Of a stretch of DNA of 64,000 bases, positions 36,050 through 48,719 are shown piece by piece. Made by a program: the position numbers and the translations under genes. The notes beneath the pieces were generated by a model. It searched no databases. It had not been told where the DNA came from and was given only the letters and a program-made list of their open reading frames with translations. Location: NCBI GenBank assembly GCA_023634235.1, contig JAMKCF010000015.1:12186087-12250086 (forward strand), in the 5' to 3' direction. The stretch comes from Pisaster brevispinus (Eukaryota; Echinodermata; Asteroidea; Forcipulatida; Asteriidae). How positions within the stretch are numbered: position 1 is the first letter of the stretch; the number at the start of each line of letters is the position of its first letter.

Positions 36050-39000
36050 TTATTTAATGGACAGTATTCTACGTAATATGTGGGCTGTTCCGAGGAGTGC
36101 TATCTTCTGGACTAGGTTGATGCTAATGTTGCCTGGGATACGGTCGATGACTTTATCCAGTCCCTTCTTCACTAGTCCTAGAGCTCCGATGACCACTGGT
36201 ATTGTCTCGGTCGTCATTCCCCACATCCTGTTGATCTCGATCTCAAGGTCTTTGTACTTGGACAGCTTTTCTGTTACTTTCACGGAGGTGTTTCGTTCAG
36301 AGGGTATTGATACATCTATGAGTGTACACCTCTGGTCCTTCTTGTCCTTGATGATGATGTCAGATCTGTTTGCCTTTATTTCCCTGTCGGTATGGATTGG
36401 CATGTCCCAGAGGATGGTGACAACATCATTTTCTGTGACCGTTGTCGGCTGGTGTTTATACCACTCCCCTGTCGTCTCAATATTGTAATGGCTACAGATC
36501 TTCCAGTGAAGGTATGCCGCTGCCTTATTATGTCGATAAATGTATTCAGTCTTCGCCAGCTCTGGACAACCGGAGACAATGTGATCTACGGTTTCTTCAT
36601 ATTTTCCACAGATCCTACATTGTGGATTCATTCCATCCTTGATGATGCGATGGTGAAATGATCTGGTGGCGAGACTCTGGTCTTGGGCGGCAATGATAAG
36701 GCCCTCCGTCTCTGTATTCAGCCCAGTGTTTTTGAGCCACTGGTATGTCTTCTGTTGGTCTACATCTGCTTCTTTCGTCCTTTTCGGATACTTCCCGTGC
36801 ATTAACTTGTCTTCCCAGGTTTTCTGAAGTTGTTCTTGACCCTTGGATTTTGCTTTCTGCGTTACTCGTTTTGCATAGAGAGTTGTTGCTTCATTATCTG
36901 AAGGTGGGATTTCTGAATAGTCAAGCTCTCTTTTGAATTTTACTGCTTCTTTTTTGATGGAATAGAGCTTTTTCTTGTTATCATGTTGTTTCACTATTTG
37001 GAGGAGTGGGTCGTTAGTTTTCATCAGATAAGCATCTAGCCCGATTGTAGAAGTTTTGAAGGTCAGTTCAAGCTGGATCAGACCTCGTCCTCCAGATGAT
37101 CTTGGTAGGTACATCCTGTCAACATCTGCTTTCGGATGGTGCATCTTCTCCATGGTCAGTATTTTCCGTGTCTTTGCATCCATTCTCTTAATGTCAGACA
37201 GTTTCCAGTTGATGATATTGAAACTGTACGTTACTACAGGTATCGCAATGGTGTTGATAGCTTCAAATCGGTTGGCTGCATTAAGTTCACTCTTCAATAT
37301 CATCCGCACTCTTCTATAATACTCTTTCCGGACCTTCTCCTTCATGGCTGAGTGTTGTATGCCGTCACCTTCATTTATTCCAAGGTACTTGTATGTACCC
37401 TCTTGGTCCACCTCCTTGATTTTAGTGACAGTGTCAAGGTCTAGGTCTGCTGTTTTGGTGAGTTTTCCTCTCTTGAAGGTGGCTTTGGCACACTTATCGA
37501 GTCTGAACTCCATCCTGATGTCGTCACTAAAGGTCTTCACAATGGTGAGCAGACTCTTTGCTGGTTGTCATCCTTGGCAAATGTCTTGAGGTCATCCATG
37601 TACAAAAGGTGGTTAAGTTTGCCATACTCTGATTTGTATCCGTAGCTGCTGTGGTTCAGCAGATTGCTGAGTGGTGCTAGCGCTAGACAGAAAAGTAGTG
37701 GTGACAGTGAATCTCCTTGAAAAATCCCGCATCTGATGTTAATCGGTCTCGAGGTTAACGATCCTTCTGCATGGTGGAGATTCAAGGTGGTTTTCCAGTT
37801 CTTCATGCTCGCTGTGATGAATTTTACAATAGTTGGACATATTTTGTAGGTTTCAAGGCATTTTCCTATCCAGGAGTGAGGTACACTATCAAATGCCTTC
37901 TTGTAGTCAATCCACGCTGTTGATAAGTTTTTTTTCTTAGATTTGGCTTCTTCCAATATGGTTTTGTTGATCAGTAGCTGGTCTTTGCAGCCATAGCTTC
38001 CTTTTCTACATCCTTTCTGTTCTACTGGTAGCAAGTTGTTTTCGTCAAGGAAGCTAGAGGTCCTCTCAGTTATGATGGAGGTGAGGATTTTGTACATTGT
38101 GGGTAGGCAGGTGATTGGTCTATAGTTCTTGGGGTTCCGAGTCTCTTCCGATTTTGGGAGCAGGTATGTAGTTCCTCGTGTCAGCCATTCGGGGCATTTC
38201 TCTGGGTGTTTGACTATGTCATTGTAGGCCCATGCAAGATCTTCGTGGATGCATGGCAAATTCTTGATCCAGAAATTAGCAATTCCGTCTAATCCCGGTG
38301 CCTTCCAGTTATTGGTTTTGTTAATAGCTGCAGTGGTCTCAATGGTGTTTATATCTGACCATTCTTGGCTCCTTATATCTGTGTATTGGTCCTGTTGTTG
38401 CTGGATCCAAGTAGCTTGCACGTTATGTATTTTGTTGTTTTCGAGGATCTTACTCCAAAACCCCACAACTTCTTCTATAGTGGGTGGCTCGATGACATCT
38501 ATCTTCTTATTGCTAAGCTCACGATATAATTTCTTTGCATCTTCTTTAAAGATCTTGTTTTGCCAAAAGAACTTGCTCCTTTTATCGAATCTTCTGAGTC
38601 TCTGTGCCTTTGCTTGAACCTTCTTGTTTCAGTATTTCTTTGGCAGTTGATATATCTTCCTTACGTTTGATGTTAAATTTTCGTTCCAGATGTTTCCTTT
38701 TCCTGTCTTTGATGTTGGAGTTCTTTTCAACTTCGCTCAGGAGTGATAGTTGTCCACGTAGTTTCTTAATCTCCTTCTCTATTTTCTCCTTCCAAACAGG
38801 CTTCCTTCTCTTCCGCTTCCGTTGTTGTCTAGGTTTCTCACCCACTGCGTCTGCAATGGTTGAGGCAGCTGCGTGTATGAGCTGGTTTATTTCTGTTAGG
38901 TTCAAAGGTCTCGTCATCTCAGCTGTGATATTTTGGATGGCTTCATTGGCGAGTCTGAGAGCTTCTGTAGATTGGTGGGTTTTCTTTATTTGGGGGATTT

Positions 39001-39676
39001 GTGGTCGTTGTTCGAAAGACATTTCCATCAGTGTTTCAAATTTCTGGTGGATGTTGTTTATCATTTCGTTTACTTTCACGTTGTCTCTTTCTTGGGTAGA
39101 CTCTGTTTGGTGTTGCGTCACTGGGGGGTCAGCAGTGGCATTTCCTGTTTGTTCTTCTTCCACAGCAGCGGTAGATATCCCATCTGGATTGTCAATACTA
39201 ACCATATCGTTGCTGAGGTTGATGATGCTCACCCTTATCTTTCCTCGGATGTATTCAAGTTCCATTTCTGTTAGACGTTGTTTGGATACAATGTCACGTC
39301 TAACGTTGGAGAGTTTGTTGGCATCCAGATTCAGTCTGTCTGTTGGATGTTTTTTTCGCCAGATATTGTAGGCGGCTTTGGTTGTTGATGTATCAGTCGG
39401 GTTAAGAGAAGCGGTGTAGAATGCTTCCATAACATCTTTATACTCTTCCCGAGACCATTTGTGTATTGTTCCTTTTTTCGGGTTTCCAGTTGTTGCACAT
39501 AGGGGGCCACTTTGAGGAGCGTCCTCGGCGTGGTGTTCCTCTAGTACTTGGTAGGTAGAGCTTGTTCCAGCAGCATACTTTTCGATCCCAATCTGGTTCC
39601 TCACTGGAGATCGCGGTCCACGTTGACCCGCGTGACGACCGATGCGGTTTGTTGATCTAGTTAGTTGGAGTGGCAT
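36050..39676 (-). pseudogene. Non-LTR retrotransposon with restriction-like endonuclease, two frameshifts
   Basis: One long ORF (~1,200 codons) appears to have been recently broken. The start is MPLQLTRSTNR at 39,676. The N-terminal part has a Myb/SANT-like segment (HKWSREEYKDVMEAFYTA). The reverse transcriptase has AWIDYKKAFDSVPH, GIFQGDSLSPLLF and the catalytic YMDDLK. After the thumb come a CCHC knuckle (CRICG...HIVSGCPEL) and an endonuclease core (RSDIIIKDK...LIDVSIP), typical of the R2/R4/Dong/NeSL-type group. One single-base shift lies near 38,622 (KQE followed by an extra G) and another near 37,550, just after YMDD. No in-frame stops break the other segments. The 3' UTR is only ~60 bp and ends in an (AAT)n microsatellite; a poly(A)/poly(C) tract precedes the start. 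Confidence 0.9.
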
Positions 39677-39697
39677 TTTGTGTCTAACTGTCACAAT

Positions 39698-39740
<43 letters not shown>

Positions 39741-40679
39741 GGGGGGGGGGGTTGCACTGATTTGTGATACCAGTTTGTATGCATAATTAGCTGTTCCGAC
39801 TTAGCAGTCGGAACAGGTTTTGTTTTTCTTGGGATTATTATTTTTATTATTATTATTCTTTGTTTCTGTCAAAATTGCCATAGCTTTTGTACACGATTTT
39901 GTACGAGCCTAATCTCTAAAATAATAAAAATGGGAGGCTTAATTCTTATATCAAACTGAAGCTTAGTACATGAAATTATGCTAAGAGTATTATTGTTCAA
40001 ATTCTTCATTAATTAGCTGAGTTATAATGACATGAATATTTAATTAGGCAATCTTGTTCCCACTATATCTCAAGAAGTATATGTCTGATCCTCAAACTGT
40101 TTTCAAATATAGACTCGTCTTATTATGAAGCTACGCAGCGTGGCAAACAATTCATAAAACGTCATCAATGACGTCATTTGTGGCGCGATTTTGTTCTGTG
40201 TACAAAACACTTGGCGCTGAAAGTGCAAATGTTTTGACAGTCAAAAACACGATATTTTCAATTAAAATTACGAATTAGTTTCCTAAATTACATAAACTGT
40301 TTTGAAAAGTTTATTGCTTTTAATAAGAGATGTTCCTGGTTATTAAAACTAATCAAAGTAGAAAAATTTCCACGATAATTAACGATTCAGTGACGAATCG
40401 GACACCAATGGCTTGGAGACAAGGTTCCGTTCATCGACTAAAAATGTAGTCAGGATGCCCTGCGACACAGAGAAAAATGCACGCGAAATGCCGTAACGAA
40501 ATAGCCGACTTCTGGGTACCAGTCGCTGCACACTATTTATACAAAAAATATCGATCTATAGCGTATTGAAACGGTGGCTTGTGCATGTGTACATGTACGT
40601 CGTGATTCTGTTGCCCAGGGCGCTCGACGATTTTGTCCCGGGCGCTACATTTGAATATTTAACTAGTTAATCTTTGCAG
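39677..40679. other. 5' flank of the retrotransposon; homopolymers, short ATT tract
   Basis: A T-run (about 39,702-39,739) and a G-run adjoin the ORF. An ATT-rich tract occurs at about 39,836-39,860. Near 40,065 a CACTATATCTCAAGAAGTAT stretch is an outlying relative of the satellite unit that follows. No gene is seen. Confidence 0.55.
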
Positions 40680-41730
40680 CACCATATCTCAAGAAGTACA
40701 CAGCCGATTTTCAAACTTTTATCAGTTATAGACTCCTTGGGCATTGGAGATTAGCTTTGGGAAAACGTGACCCAATGTTGACCTTTATTTAGGGGTCAAC
40801 CGGAAGTGGGACCATATCTCAAGAACTACACAACCGATTTTCAAACATTTTTCAGTTATAGACTCCTTGGGCATTGGAGATTAGCTTTGGGAAACCGTGA
40901 CCCAATGTTGACCTTTACTTAGTGGTCAACCAGACGTGGGCCATATCTCAAGAACTACACAACCGATTTTCAAACTTTTTTCAGTTATAGACTCCTTGGG
41001 CACCAAAGATCAGCCTTGGGTAACCATGACCCATGTTGACCTTTACTTCCGGGTCAACCGGAAGTGAGACCATATCTCAAGAACTACACAACCGATTTAA
41101 AAACGTTTTTCAGTTATAGACTCCTTGGCATTGGAGATTAGTTTTGGGAAATCGTGACCCAATGTTGACCTTTACTAGGGGTCAACCGGAAGTGGGACCA
41201 TATCTCAAGAACTACACAACCGATTTTCAATTTCTTTTCAGTTATAGATCATTTGAGCATTAAAGATTGAACTTGGGTAACCCTGACCCCATGTTGACCT
41301 TTACTTCCGGGTCAACTGGAAGTGGGCCTATATCTCAATAATTACTTAGCCAATTTTCAATTTGTTTCAGTTATATACCCTTTAAGCATTGAATATTAAA
41401 CTAGGGTTACCATGACCCCATGTTAACCTTTCCTTCCGGGTCAACCGGAAGTGGGATCATTACTCAAGAATAACACAACCCATTTTCAAATTTTTTTCAG
41501 TGAGAGTCTTTGAGCATTGAAGATTAGCCTTGTTCTACCGTGACCCAATGTTGATCTTACTTCTAGGTCAACCGGAAGTGGGACCATATCTCAAGAACTA
41601 CAGAGCCGATTTTCTTTGTTTTCAGTTATAAACCCTTTGAGCATTGAAGATAAGCCTTGGGTTACCGTAACCCCATGTTGACCTTTAATTCCGGGTCAAC
41701 CGGAAATGGAACCATATCGTTCAATCTTGA
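40680..41730. repeat. Satellite-like tandem repeat, ~128-bp unit, eight copies plus partial
   Basis: Units begin near 40,681, 40,811, 40,932, 41,070, 41,198, 41,329, 41,457, 41,582 and 41,711. Each has ACCATATCTCAAGAACTACA, a CAGTTATAGACTCCTTG stretch, CATGACCCCATGTTGACC and GGTCAACCGGAAGTGGG. Divergence grows toward the right. No coding role is apparent. Confidence 0.9.
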
Positions 41731-42432
41731 ACTTAGGCTCAGTTTAAATGTCTGGATCAATTAATCAAAGCACAACAAAACGGAACAGCTTTGTGTTTGT
41801 TCACAAACACTTAGTGTCTAGTTGTTGTTGTTGTTTTAAATGCACGTAGGCCTAAATATCTTGTTCAGTTAACAACCGTTGGTTTGGTCTCAACGGTACT
41901 TTGCTCGCGTTCAAGATAATTATGGTGTATCATGTGTTCTTCTTTTTTTCTATATCCCCATTTCTGAAGAAATTCTCTCCTTGGTACCACTACAACAAAG
42001 AAAAGGGGAAGCATTGTTCTATTGTTAAAAGTATCCCATAATTAAACTTGCAAGTGTAAGGGCGCACACATATGTACACTGCAGATTGAGGACATACTTT
42101 TCATTTGATAAAATAGATGACATTGCCAATAGTCGAATGGTACCTATCGAGGTGAGGACATACGTAACACATGAACCCTTTTGGTTGCAGTTGAGTAATG
42201 CAATAATACGAATGTATTAATACGAGTGTATTCTAGCCTTCTATGAACTGTTTTGGGTATGGTACATGTATTGTCTTCTTCTTGGGTGGGGCAGGTATGG
42301 GGAGGGGGAGGGAAGGGTGGGAGGGGGAGGGGGTGGGTATGGGGAAAGCCAAATGTGTAGACAAATCACTTGGCTGCGCACACAGAGTGACTCTAGTATA
42401 ATTATTACAGTACTTTGGTGGTGCATGACACC
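41731..42432. other. Intergenic; G-rich tract
   Basis: A GGGAGGGGGAGGG-type run lies at about 42,285-42,345 and could form G-quadruplex structure. No gene is recognised. Confidence 0.4.
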
Positions 42433-43881
42433 TTACATTTGTTGAAGTTCATTGAATTTCATTTGTTGAAGTTCATTTCTACAAAAGTCCTTAGTGTTCC
42501 TCCAAGTTCGGGTCTGCAATGCCACATGAAAAGACGAGTCCATGTCGCGTTTTCCTGGAAGCTTCTTCGGCAAAAAATAATCTCTGCAAGCCCCCCATTA
42601 CATCTTTCTTCTCCTCGGCAGTCCAGGGGCGACGCTTGATTTCTGAAGCTTTTGGAGTTGGAGCTTTTGGAGTTGCTGGCCTTCCTGCAACACACAGAAC
42701 AGAAGAGGAAAATTAAGATACATAATCAAACGGGGCCTATTTATAAGAACAAATTGTACATTTCACCGATGTGAGATTTACTCCCTGAGTAAATCAATAA
42801 GCGATTTAGCACAAAATAGTGGGATGAAGCTACACCTGCATAAAATGCTGGACAAGAAACAGCCCAATTTAAGTTTAGTATGGTACAGCCATCTTGTTCC
42901 ATTCTACCGTTAAAAACGAGTAACCGAGATGGGCTGGAAAGCAATTGGGGAATATGACCACCATATGCAAGAGATTTAGGAACTCAGAAAGGCACAGAAT
43001 TATGACAAACTTACTGGCATCAACACTGTCCTCCAAAGATGGGTCGCACGAGTCACCGGAATCACTGCTGTCCTCGTCGCTGGTGAAGCCTTCTGCAATA
43101 CAACAAAGAGCAATTTCTACATTTAGCTATGATTGCTTTTACGCACACAAATTAAAATGTTGGCCAATCCATGGGGTGTTAGGTGATGACGGCCCCGGGC
43201 CAAGTTATTGGGCCCCAAAAATAATTTTCTTAGCGAGGAGAGGGAGGGGTTGGGAGCCAAGACCACAGTTTGTAGTAATTTGGAAAGACAACTTAAAAAA
43301 CGGGTTTATTTACCTCCAGTAACATGTAACTCCTCCAACGATTTGCCCTGTTGTGAAACCAAGTTGCCTCTCTCCAAGCACAGGAAAAGTCGAGACAGTT
43401 TGGTTACCCTCTGGACAGTGTCTGGCAACTGGTAGTACTCACGATGGACCCGCAAATCATGACCCATGAAGTATGCAAGCGTTTCAAGCTGATGCTCCTT
43501 CAAGGCAAGAATTTGTGAAACAGTCGCTACATGTTTACGAAGCTTTGTAGACCGCATGCTATCAGCATTGTCAATGCCCGCCTCATTTGCATATGCTCGT
43601 AGACAGTCGCTTCCTCGTTTTATATGACCAGTGCCTCCGTAACAACTCCGTGCGAGTGCGAATGTGTTGTCTTGTGCCACTCCAGCTTCATTTCTATTTG
43701 CGACCAGAGCATTCAACCACGCCATCACATCAGTACCGAGTTGCACAGGAACAGTTTGGCCCCTCTTACCAACTATTTCAACCACTTTGAACATTTTACA
43801 GAGGTGCCGTTCAAGATGAGTCAACAAGCAATCCCCACTGACAATGGCTGGACCGCGTTTGTGCAAATCTTCCAGTTTCAA
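42433..43881 (-). pseudogene. Tyrosine-recombinase (Crypton-like) gene, three exons, frameshifted last exon
   Basis: Exon 43,314-43,881 encodes a catalytic domain with KMFKVVEIVGKRGQTVPVQL, STKLRKHVAT and LAYFMGHDLRVHREYYQLP. The arginine-histidine pair, the GH and the terminal tyrosine match the box II pattern of tyrosine recombinases. Exon 43,015-43,092 encodes an acidic linker (TSDEDSSDSGDS). Exon 42,433-42,684 encodes KRRPWTAEEKKDVM, a SANT/Myb-like DNA-binding start. Splice sites (GTAAAT, GTAAGT donors; TATTGCAG, TGTTGCAG acceptors) and phases agree between exons. Near 42,559-42,566 one extra base shifts the frame; in the other frame LPGKRDMDSSF and the expected tail continue to a stop at 42,433. 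The 5' boundary and any earlier exons are uncertain. I recognise the family from other invertebrate genomes, but the Crypton name is inference. Confidence 0.7.
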
Positions 43882-43884
43882 TAC

Positions 43885-46800
43885 GAAAGTGAGTTCACTT
43901 TTTGTAATATCTTTGTTTATGGAGGTTATTTTGGCTGGATACTATGACGAGTCCGGAGGCCATAGTGCCACCACGCTGTCCCCTTCTTCATACTATAAAG
44001 ATGGACATACAAATTATGTAACGAAAACGCTATTATTTGCTTTCACCATGAAGTATGATAATGAGCACAGTCAGTGTTTCCGGAACTAGACTTACCAAGT
44101 ATCCATTGCCCAAAATAAATAACACACTTGCAGTTGGTTCGAGAAAAGTGTCGTCACCTATTTGACCGGTTTAGGGATCGGTTGATTCTATTCCGAATGG
44201 GTTTCATTCCGAATCAGTAGCGCGCCGACAAACTCGAGAAAAATTGCCATCATTTATTTGTCGATGATGTCTGGCACCTTATTTTAGGTTGGTTGGTTTA
44301 TTGGATGTTATACTTCACATGCATCAACAGAAATTGGTAATGTAATAATTCATTTAATTATGTGGTTGTTGCAAAGTTTAAGTGATCCGGAACTGGTCAA
44401 ACGACTGTACAGTACTGTGTAGTACTGTACTGTAACTATGCAATATACATGTATTACAGTCATCACTTACCATATTTTGTGTTTTCCGGATAGCTGCCAT
44501 GAGTCGAATGTTCGAGTCTACGGTCCTGGGATGGATGCAATAAACTGCATTGTTTATGATGCGTGTCCATGACAGCACCCTTGCAACCGGCTTGGCCACG
44601 CTACCCAACTAAATTCGAATAAACTAACCGTCATGCTTAATGACCTAAGAATTAGAAATGGCCGCTTCTACAAGAAGGCATATTAATAGCAACAGAGGGC
44701 GCTGTAACCACCCAGTAGTGCTAAATAAACGCCACACATACTCCACTCGTCAATTACGTAAACCGAGGATTACTTCCAAAAGCTTAGATCCAAACTGCCT
44801 ATGCTCCATTTTTCACAATTTTTAAAAGCGAGGACGTCCTCGCTCTGGTTAAAGTTTTCAATGTGCAAATGTGTATTCACATAGAAGAGCTCGGTTTCCA
44901 GCGTTGACTCATCCACCTACACACACACCCATGTTTGTAAATCCCGCTTACCGAGGACTTCTCTTTGTTCTCCCATTGTTTGGACATATTTTTTTAGCGA
45001 AGTCCCCATTGGATTTGTACACGAAAACGAAGCGAGGACGTCATCGCTCTGTCAAACACCCGGATCCCTTTTGTTAAAGTACTCGGTTTGAATGGATAGA
45101 CACGCACACACACAGCTCATGAGTAAAGTTCAAACATGTAGTCGTCATCCGAAAGTAAACTTGAATGTGAGGAAGTATCAAATGCAACTCGTGACCAATC
45201 ATATTGTTCATCATCTTCATTTAATGACCGCAACCAAAACGGTGCTGTCTTTGTAACGTCGCGGGCACGAGAATATCTCACGTCCAGCTACGTCACTATT
45301 TCAGGCAAAATGTTTGCTGCCACCATCGTTTACAGGCGCTCATCTTTCTGAACGGCTTGCTGCTGCGTAGTGTTTTTTGGCCGCGAATTTCCCCTTTTGT
45401 TTATTAAAATACAAGGAAAGTGTAAACATCCGACATTAAGGTAATGCACTAATAAATACATAATGTTTGAAATGGAGAGGGTTGGTTGGAGGTATTTTGT
45501 TTGATCTTTAGGGGTTTTCCTGACACAACAGTACATGACAAACCTACTAAAACCTACCAATACCTACACTAGACATCATCACACACCCACATTAAAGCAA
45601 TCATCTATTGAGAGAAACACTCCGATATGCTCGAAACACAAACAATAAAATTGATTTATTGATGAAAGTTACAAACAACCCAATAAACAAAACCCGAATT
45701 ATCTTAAGCACGACATATAATCCCTAAATTAACCACGGTGACCTAAACAAAGCAATCAGGAAACACTGGTCCTTAATACAATGCAACAAAACACTCTCTG
45801 GAATCTTCCCAGAATCCCCCTTCATTGTATACAGAAAAAATCAAAACGTAAGAGAAGAAATGCTCAGAGCTAAATTAAACCGGAGTCCAACCGACTCATC
45901 CTCTCAACAGCTAGATCACATTCCACACGACTCTGGATTTATTGATGATCCTGATGAAAAAGGTATCATCCTAATTTCCTTATTAGAGGAACAGTTCACC
46001 CATGGTCAGGGTTTCACTTTTACAAACTCACATTCCTAACACTGAACCTAACGGCAAAAACACAAAGCTTGTCTCTCACAAGACTTGAGACCCATTGATT
46101 CAATAAAAAATCACCAACACCCGCCATTGAAAATTGCCCGAAAAATGAGGGATACAAACATGTTATTGCTAAAAGGGGATCTGCGAAAATATCCTCGCAG
46201 TCTCACTCTAATGACACAATCGTCAAAATGATTCATCTGGTCACACTAACATATTCGCCCAACATATTCCCCGGTCACAAAGACCAACATGGCGTTTATA
46301 ATAAACTAACACGGACCCCACCCATCAAACGTGTAGCTTTTATTTTGCAAACCTTTGGATTTCAAGTCAATAGTCATAAAGTGTCACTGAATTGGACAGC
46401 GCAATAATTTATTTATCATTAACTATTTACCATTTTAAAGCTGTGTTTTATAAAGTTGTATATCTAGGTGCGCTTCTGACCAATTAAACTGTAGTTTATG
46501 AGTGCATTTCCAATAACCTGACTTGAGTGCATACACAAATACATTGGTCCCTTTGTAAATTGCAAACTTTTTAGAAACGATGGAACTATCACGATTAAGC
46601 TTGTAAAATGTAAAGTTTTACTCTCACTGATAAGTTGAACAGTTTACATTTTAAATGGGTTACCCGGAGCAAAAACATTTTATTTTTATTTTATTTTTAT
46701 TTTTTTTTTTGGGGGGGGGGGCACGCGCCCCCTGTGCCCTCCCTCAGTACGCCAGGATTGTTGACATAGCGTCATAAGAAATGATGTCTCCGGAGAATCT

Positions 46801-47112
46801 GCGCAACTGTGGGGAATTAACATGGATAAAGGATGTTAATTCCGAGGAGGGCACAATCAGAAAAAGTCTGTACAGACTCGCCAAATGGGGGGAGAGCCCC
46901 GGAGAGACAGAAATTCTCGCCACACCGGTGTTTCTTGGACTCCTTGCACCCAAAACAATTTGCGCGTCAATCATGGGAGATGCATACGGACTATATATTC
47001 AATAACACAAAAAAAAGTCTTTCAGCAATATAAAATGCCACCTCTACACACACACTTTATCTTTCCGGTTTTCTTTACGACAACTAGGGCAAAACGTTTA
47101 GAAAAACCAACA
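43885..47112. repeat. Duplicated block X, second copy (inverted relative to 10,093-13,370)
   Basis: The reverse complement of this block matches 10,093-13,370 almost throughout. The match reaches the first bases of the recombinase exon (GTGAACTCACTTTCGTATT). It lies directly upstream of that gene and joins block Y without interruption at 47,112/47,113, which gives the ancestral order X-Y. A T-run plus G-run near 46,690-46,722 is present only in this copy. Confidence 0.8.
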
Positions 47113-47757
47113 AGGTCTTGTCAAGGCTTTTTTTTTTACATGGTGCATCGGAAGAATACATTAAAACGCAAGCAACACAAATGGAAGCGGAATGAAAACA
47201 ATATAAAACAGATTTAAAAAAATGTGTACCTTCCTTTGAAAACCAATGTTTCCCCACCGTAGTCCACTCACGTACATTTTAGAGTAGGATTGTAAAAACG
47301 GACCAAACAGTATAACATAGCCACGTGCTTTTTTTTTATCTACAGAGGTGGACAAAGTGTTTTCATATTTTTATGATTCCTCAACAAACCAAGTTTAAAT
47401 TAGATTATCCACTTATTCAGTTGATTTACTCATTGTAGGCGTATCTGTAAAACAAATGTAAGTCATACCTGATAATGCAGCTTTCATCAAAAAGGCAAGC
47501 GCTGCTCCGTCCATTCTGGAAGATGCGATAAATTTATGAGCGTTTGGGTAAGTCTCAGACCTCAGAGCAATTTAATTTCTTGGAGGATGAAGTAAGTTTA
47601 AACCAATAATGTAAACACGGAAAGCTAAGGTCTAATTGGTGGAGACTCGATATACGTTTGGCGAGACCTTGACATTACAATACCCGGATTTTAACCGAAT
47701 GTTTTGCCGTCTCATTTAACAAGAATAGAGATGTCATTGGCTGGCTGTCTTTAGTCT
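47113..47757. repeat. Duplicated block Y, second copy (direct to 8086-8735)
   Basis: It is contiguous with X here. Similarity to 8086-8735 ends at TGGCTGTCTTTAG. After it, B-locus sequence (AGTTGTGGAACTTGGAG at ~47,818-47,838) recurs near 50,624-50,636. Confidence 0.8.
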
Positions 47758-47889
47758 TTAGTGAAAAAAAAAAAAACATATTGTATTAAAGCAACTGGCA
47801 AGCTATTAGGCTAGGTGTAGTTGTGGAACTTGGAGATTTTTACAAAAAAAAGATGAGTACTGACTTAGCGATAGTTAATGAATAACATT

Positions 47890-48245
47890 TGTGTTAAACT
47901 GATATTTTTACTTCAAGTGCTTCATTGTTTTATTTGTTGTAGCATGGTCATTAAAACTCAGAAAACTTACGACTGTAAAAACAAAAGTAGTATAATTACA
48001 AACGGTTATGCAACAGTTAAATAATTCAACATTTTGAGATGAATGCCAATAAACATACTTGCAATGATACTGGTTTAAACTGAATGATTTCATACCAATC
48101 GATGTGACAACTACGGGATACCAGCGGTAATGCAACTGTACTGGGTTTCCACGCTACAGGTACAATACTATCCTACTTTGAAAAGAGTGCTAGATGTATC
48201 CAAGGCTGCTTGAAAGTGCTGTGCATTACTAAACGAGAGTATGAA
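47890..48245. repeat. Inverted copy of 1640-2000
   Basis: It matches the 3' flank of the left discoidin exon in reverse orientation and lies downstream of the right discoidin exon on the minus strand. The collinear order shows a gene-containing inverted duplication. Confidence 0.75.
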
Positions 48246-48269
48246 CAACACTAAGATTATCGGGTCTGA

Positions 48270-48700
48270 GTTTACATTTTATTCAGGCTGACCCGGAAAG
48301 TGGTCATTTTAACAATTTTGTTTGTCATTTCGACACAAATTCTGGGTCAAACTGACCCATGTGGATCAGGCACAACTTGAACAAGATCCTGGTCAGTTTT
48401 ATACCATTGGTTTTTGTCTCAAAAAAATGTTCTTGGTGTTGTTTTTTAGCATTAATTCGATAAACAAGTTTGACATCAATCGAACCAATTTACAAAGATT
48501 TGGCATGCCAAAATGAGTCTTTATACAGTAACTTAAAACGATTGTGTGGTTTTAAAAGTCTCGTTCGTTGCTCTACTGGTTGTATTACTGGTTGTAGTAT
48601 TTGTTAGTCATCGTCAAAATTTTAAGGGTTTTTAAATGTTCCGGTTTGGATTTTATGCAGTTTGTTGTTTTGTTTTCAAAGTTACATTTATTGATGAATG
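48270..48700. repeat. Left direct repeat flanking a LINE remnant
   Basis: It shares GGGTCAAACTGACCCAT, ACAAGTTTGACATCAATCGAA and CTGGTTGT...GTCAAAATTT segments with 49,437-49,965 in the same order. The two repeats bracket the LINE remnant at 48,720-49,416. Confidence 0.7.
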
Positions 48701-48719
48701 GCTTAGTTAGAATGAGCTT

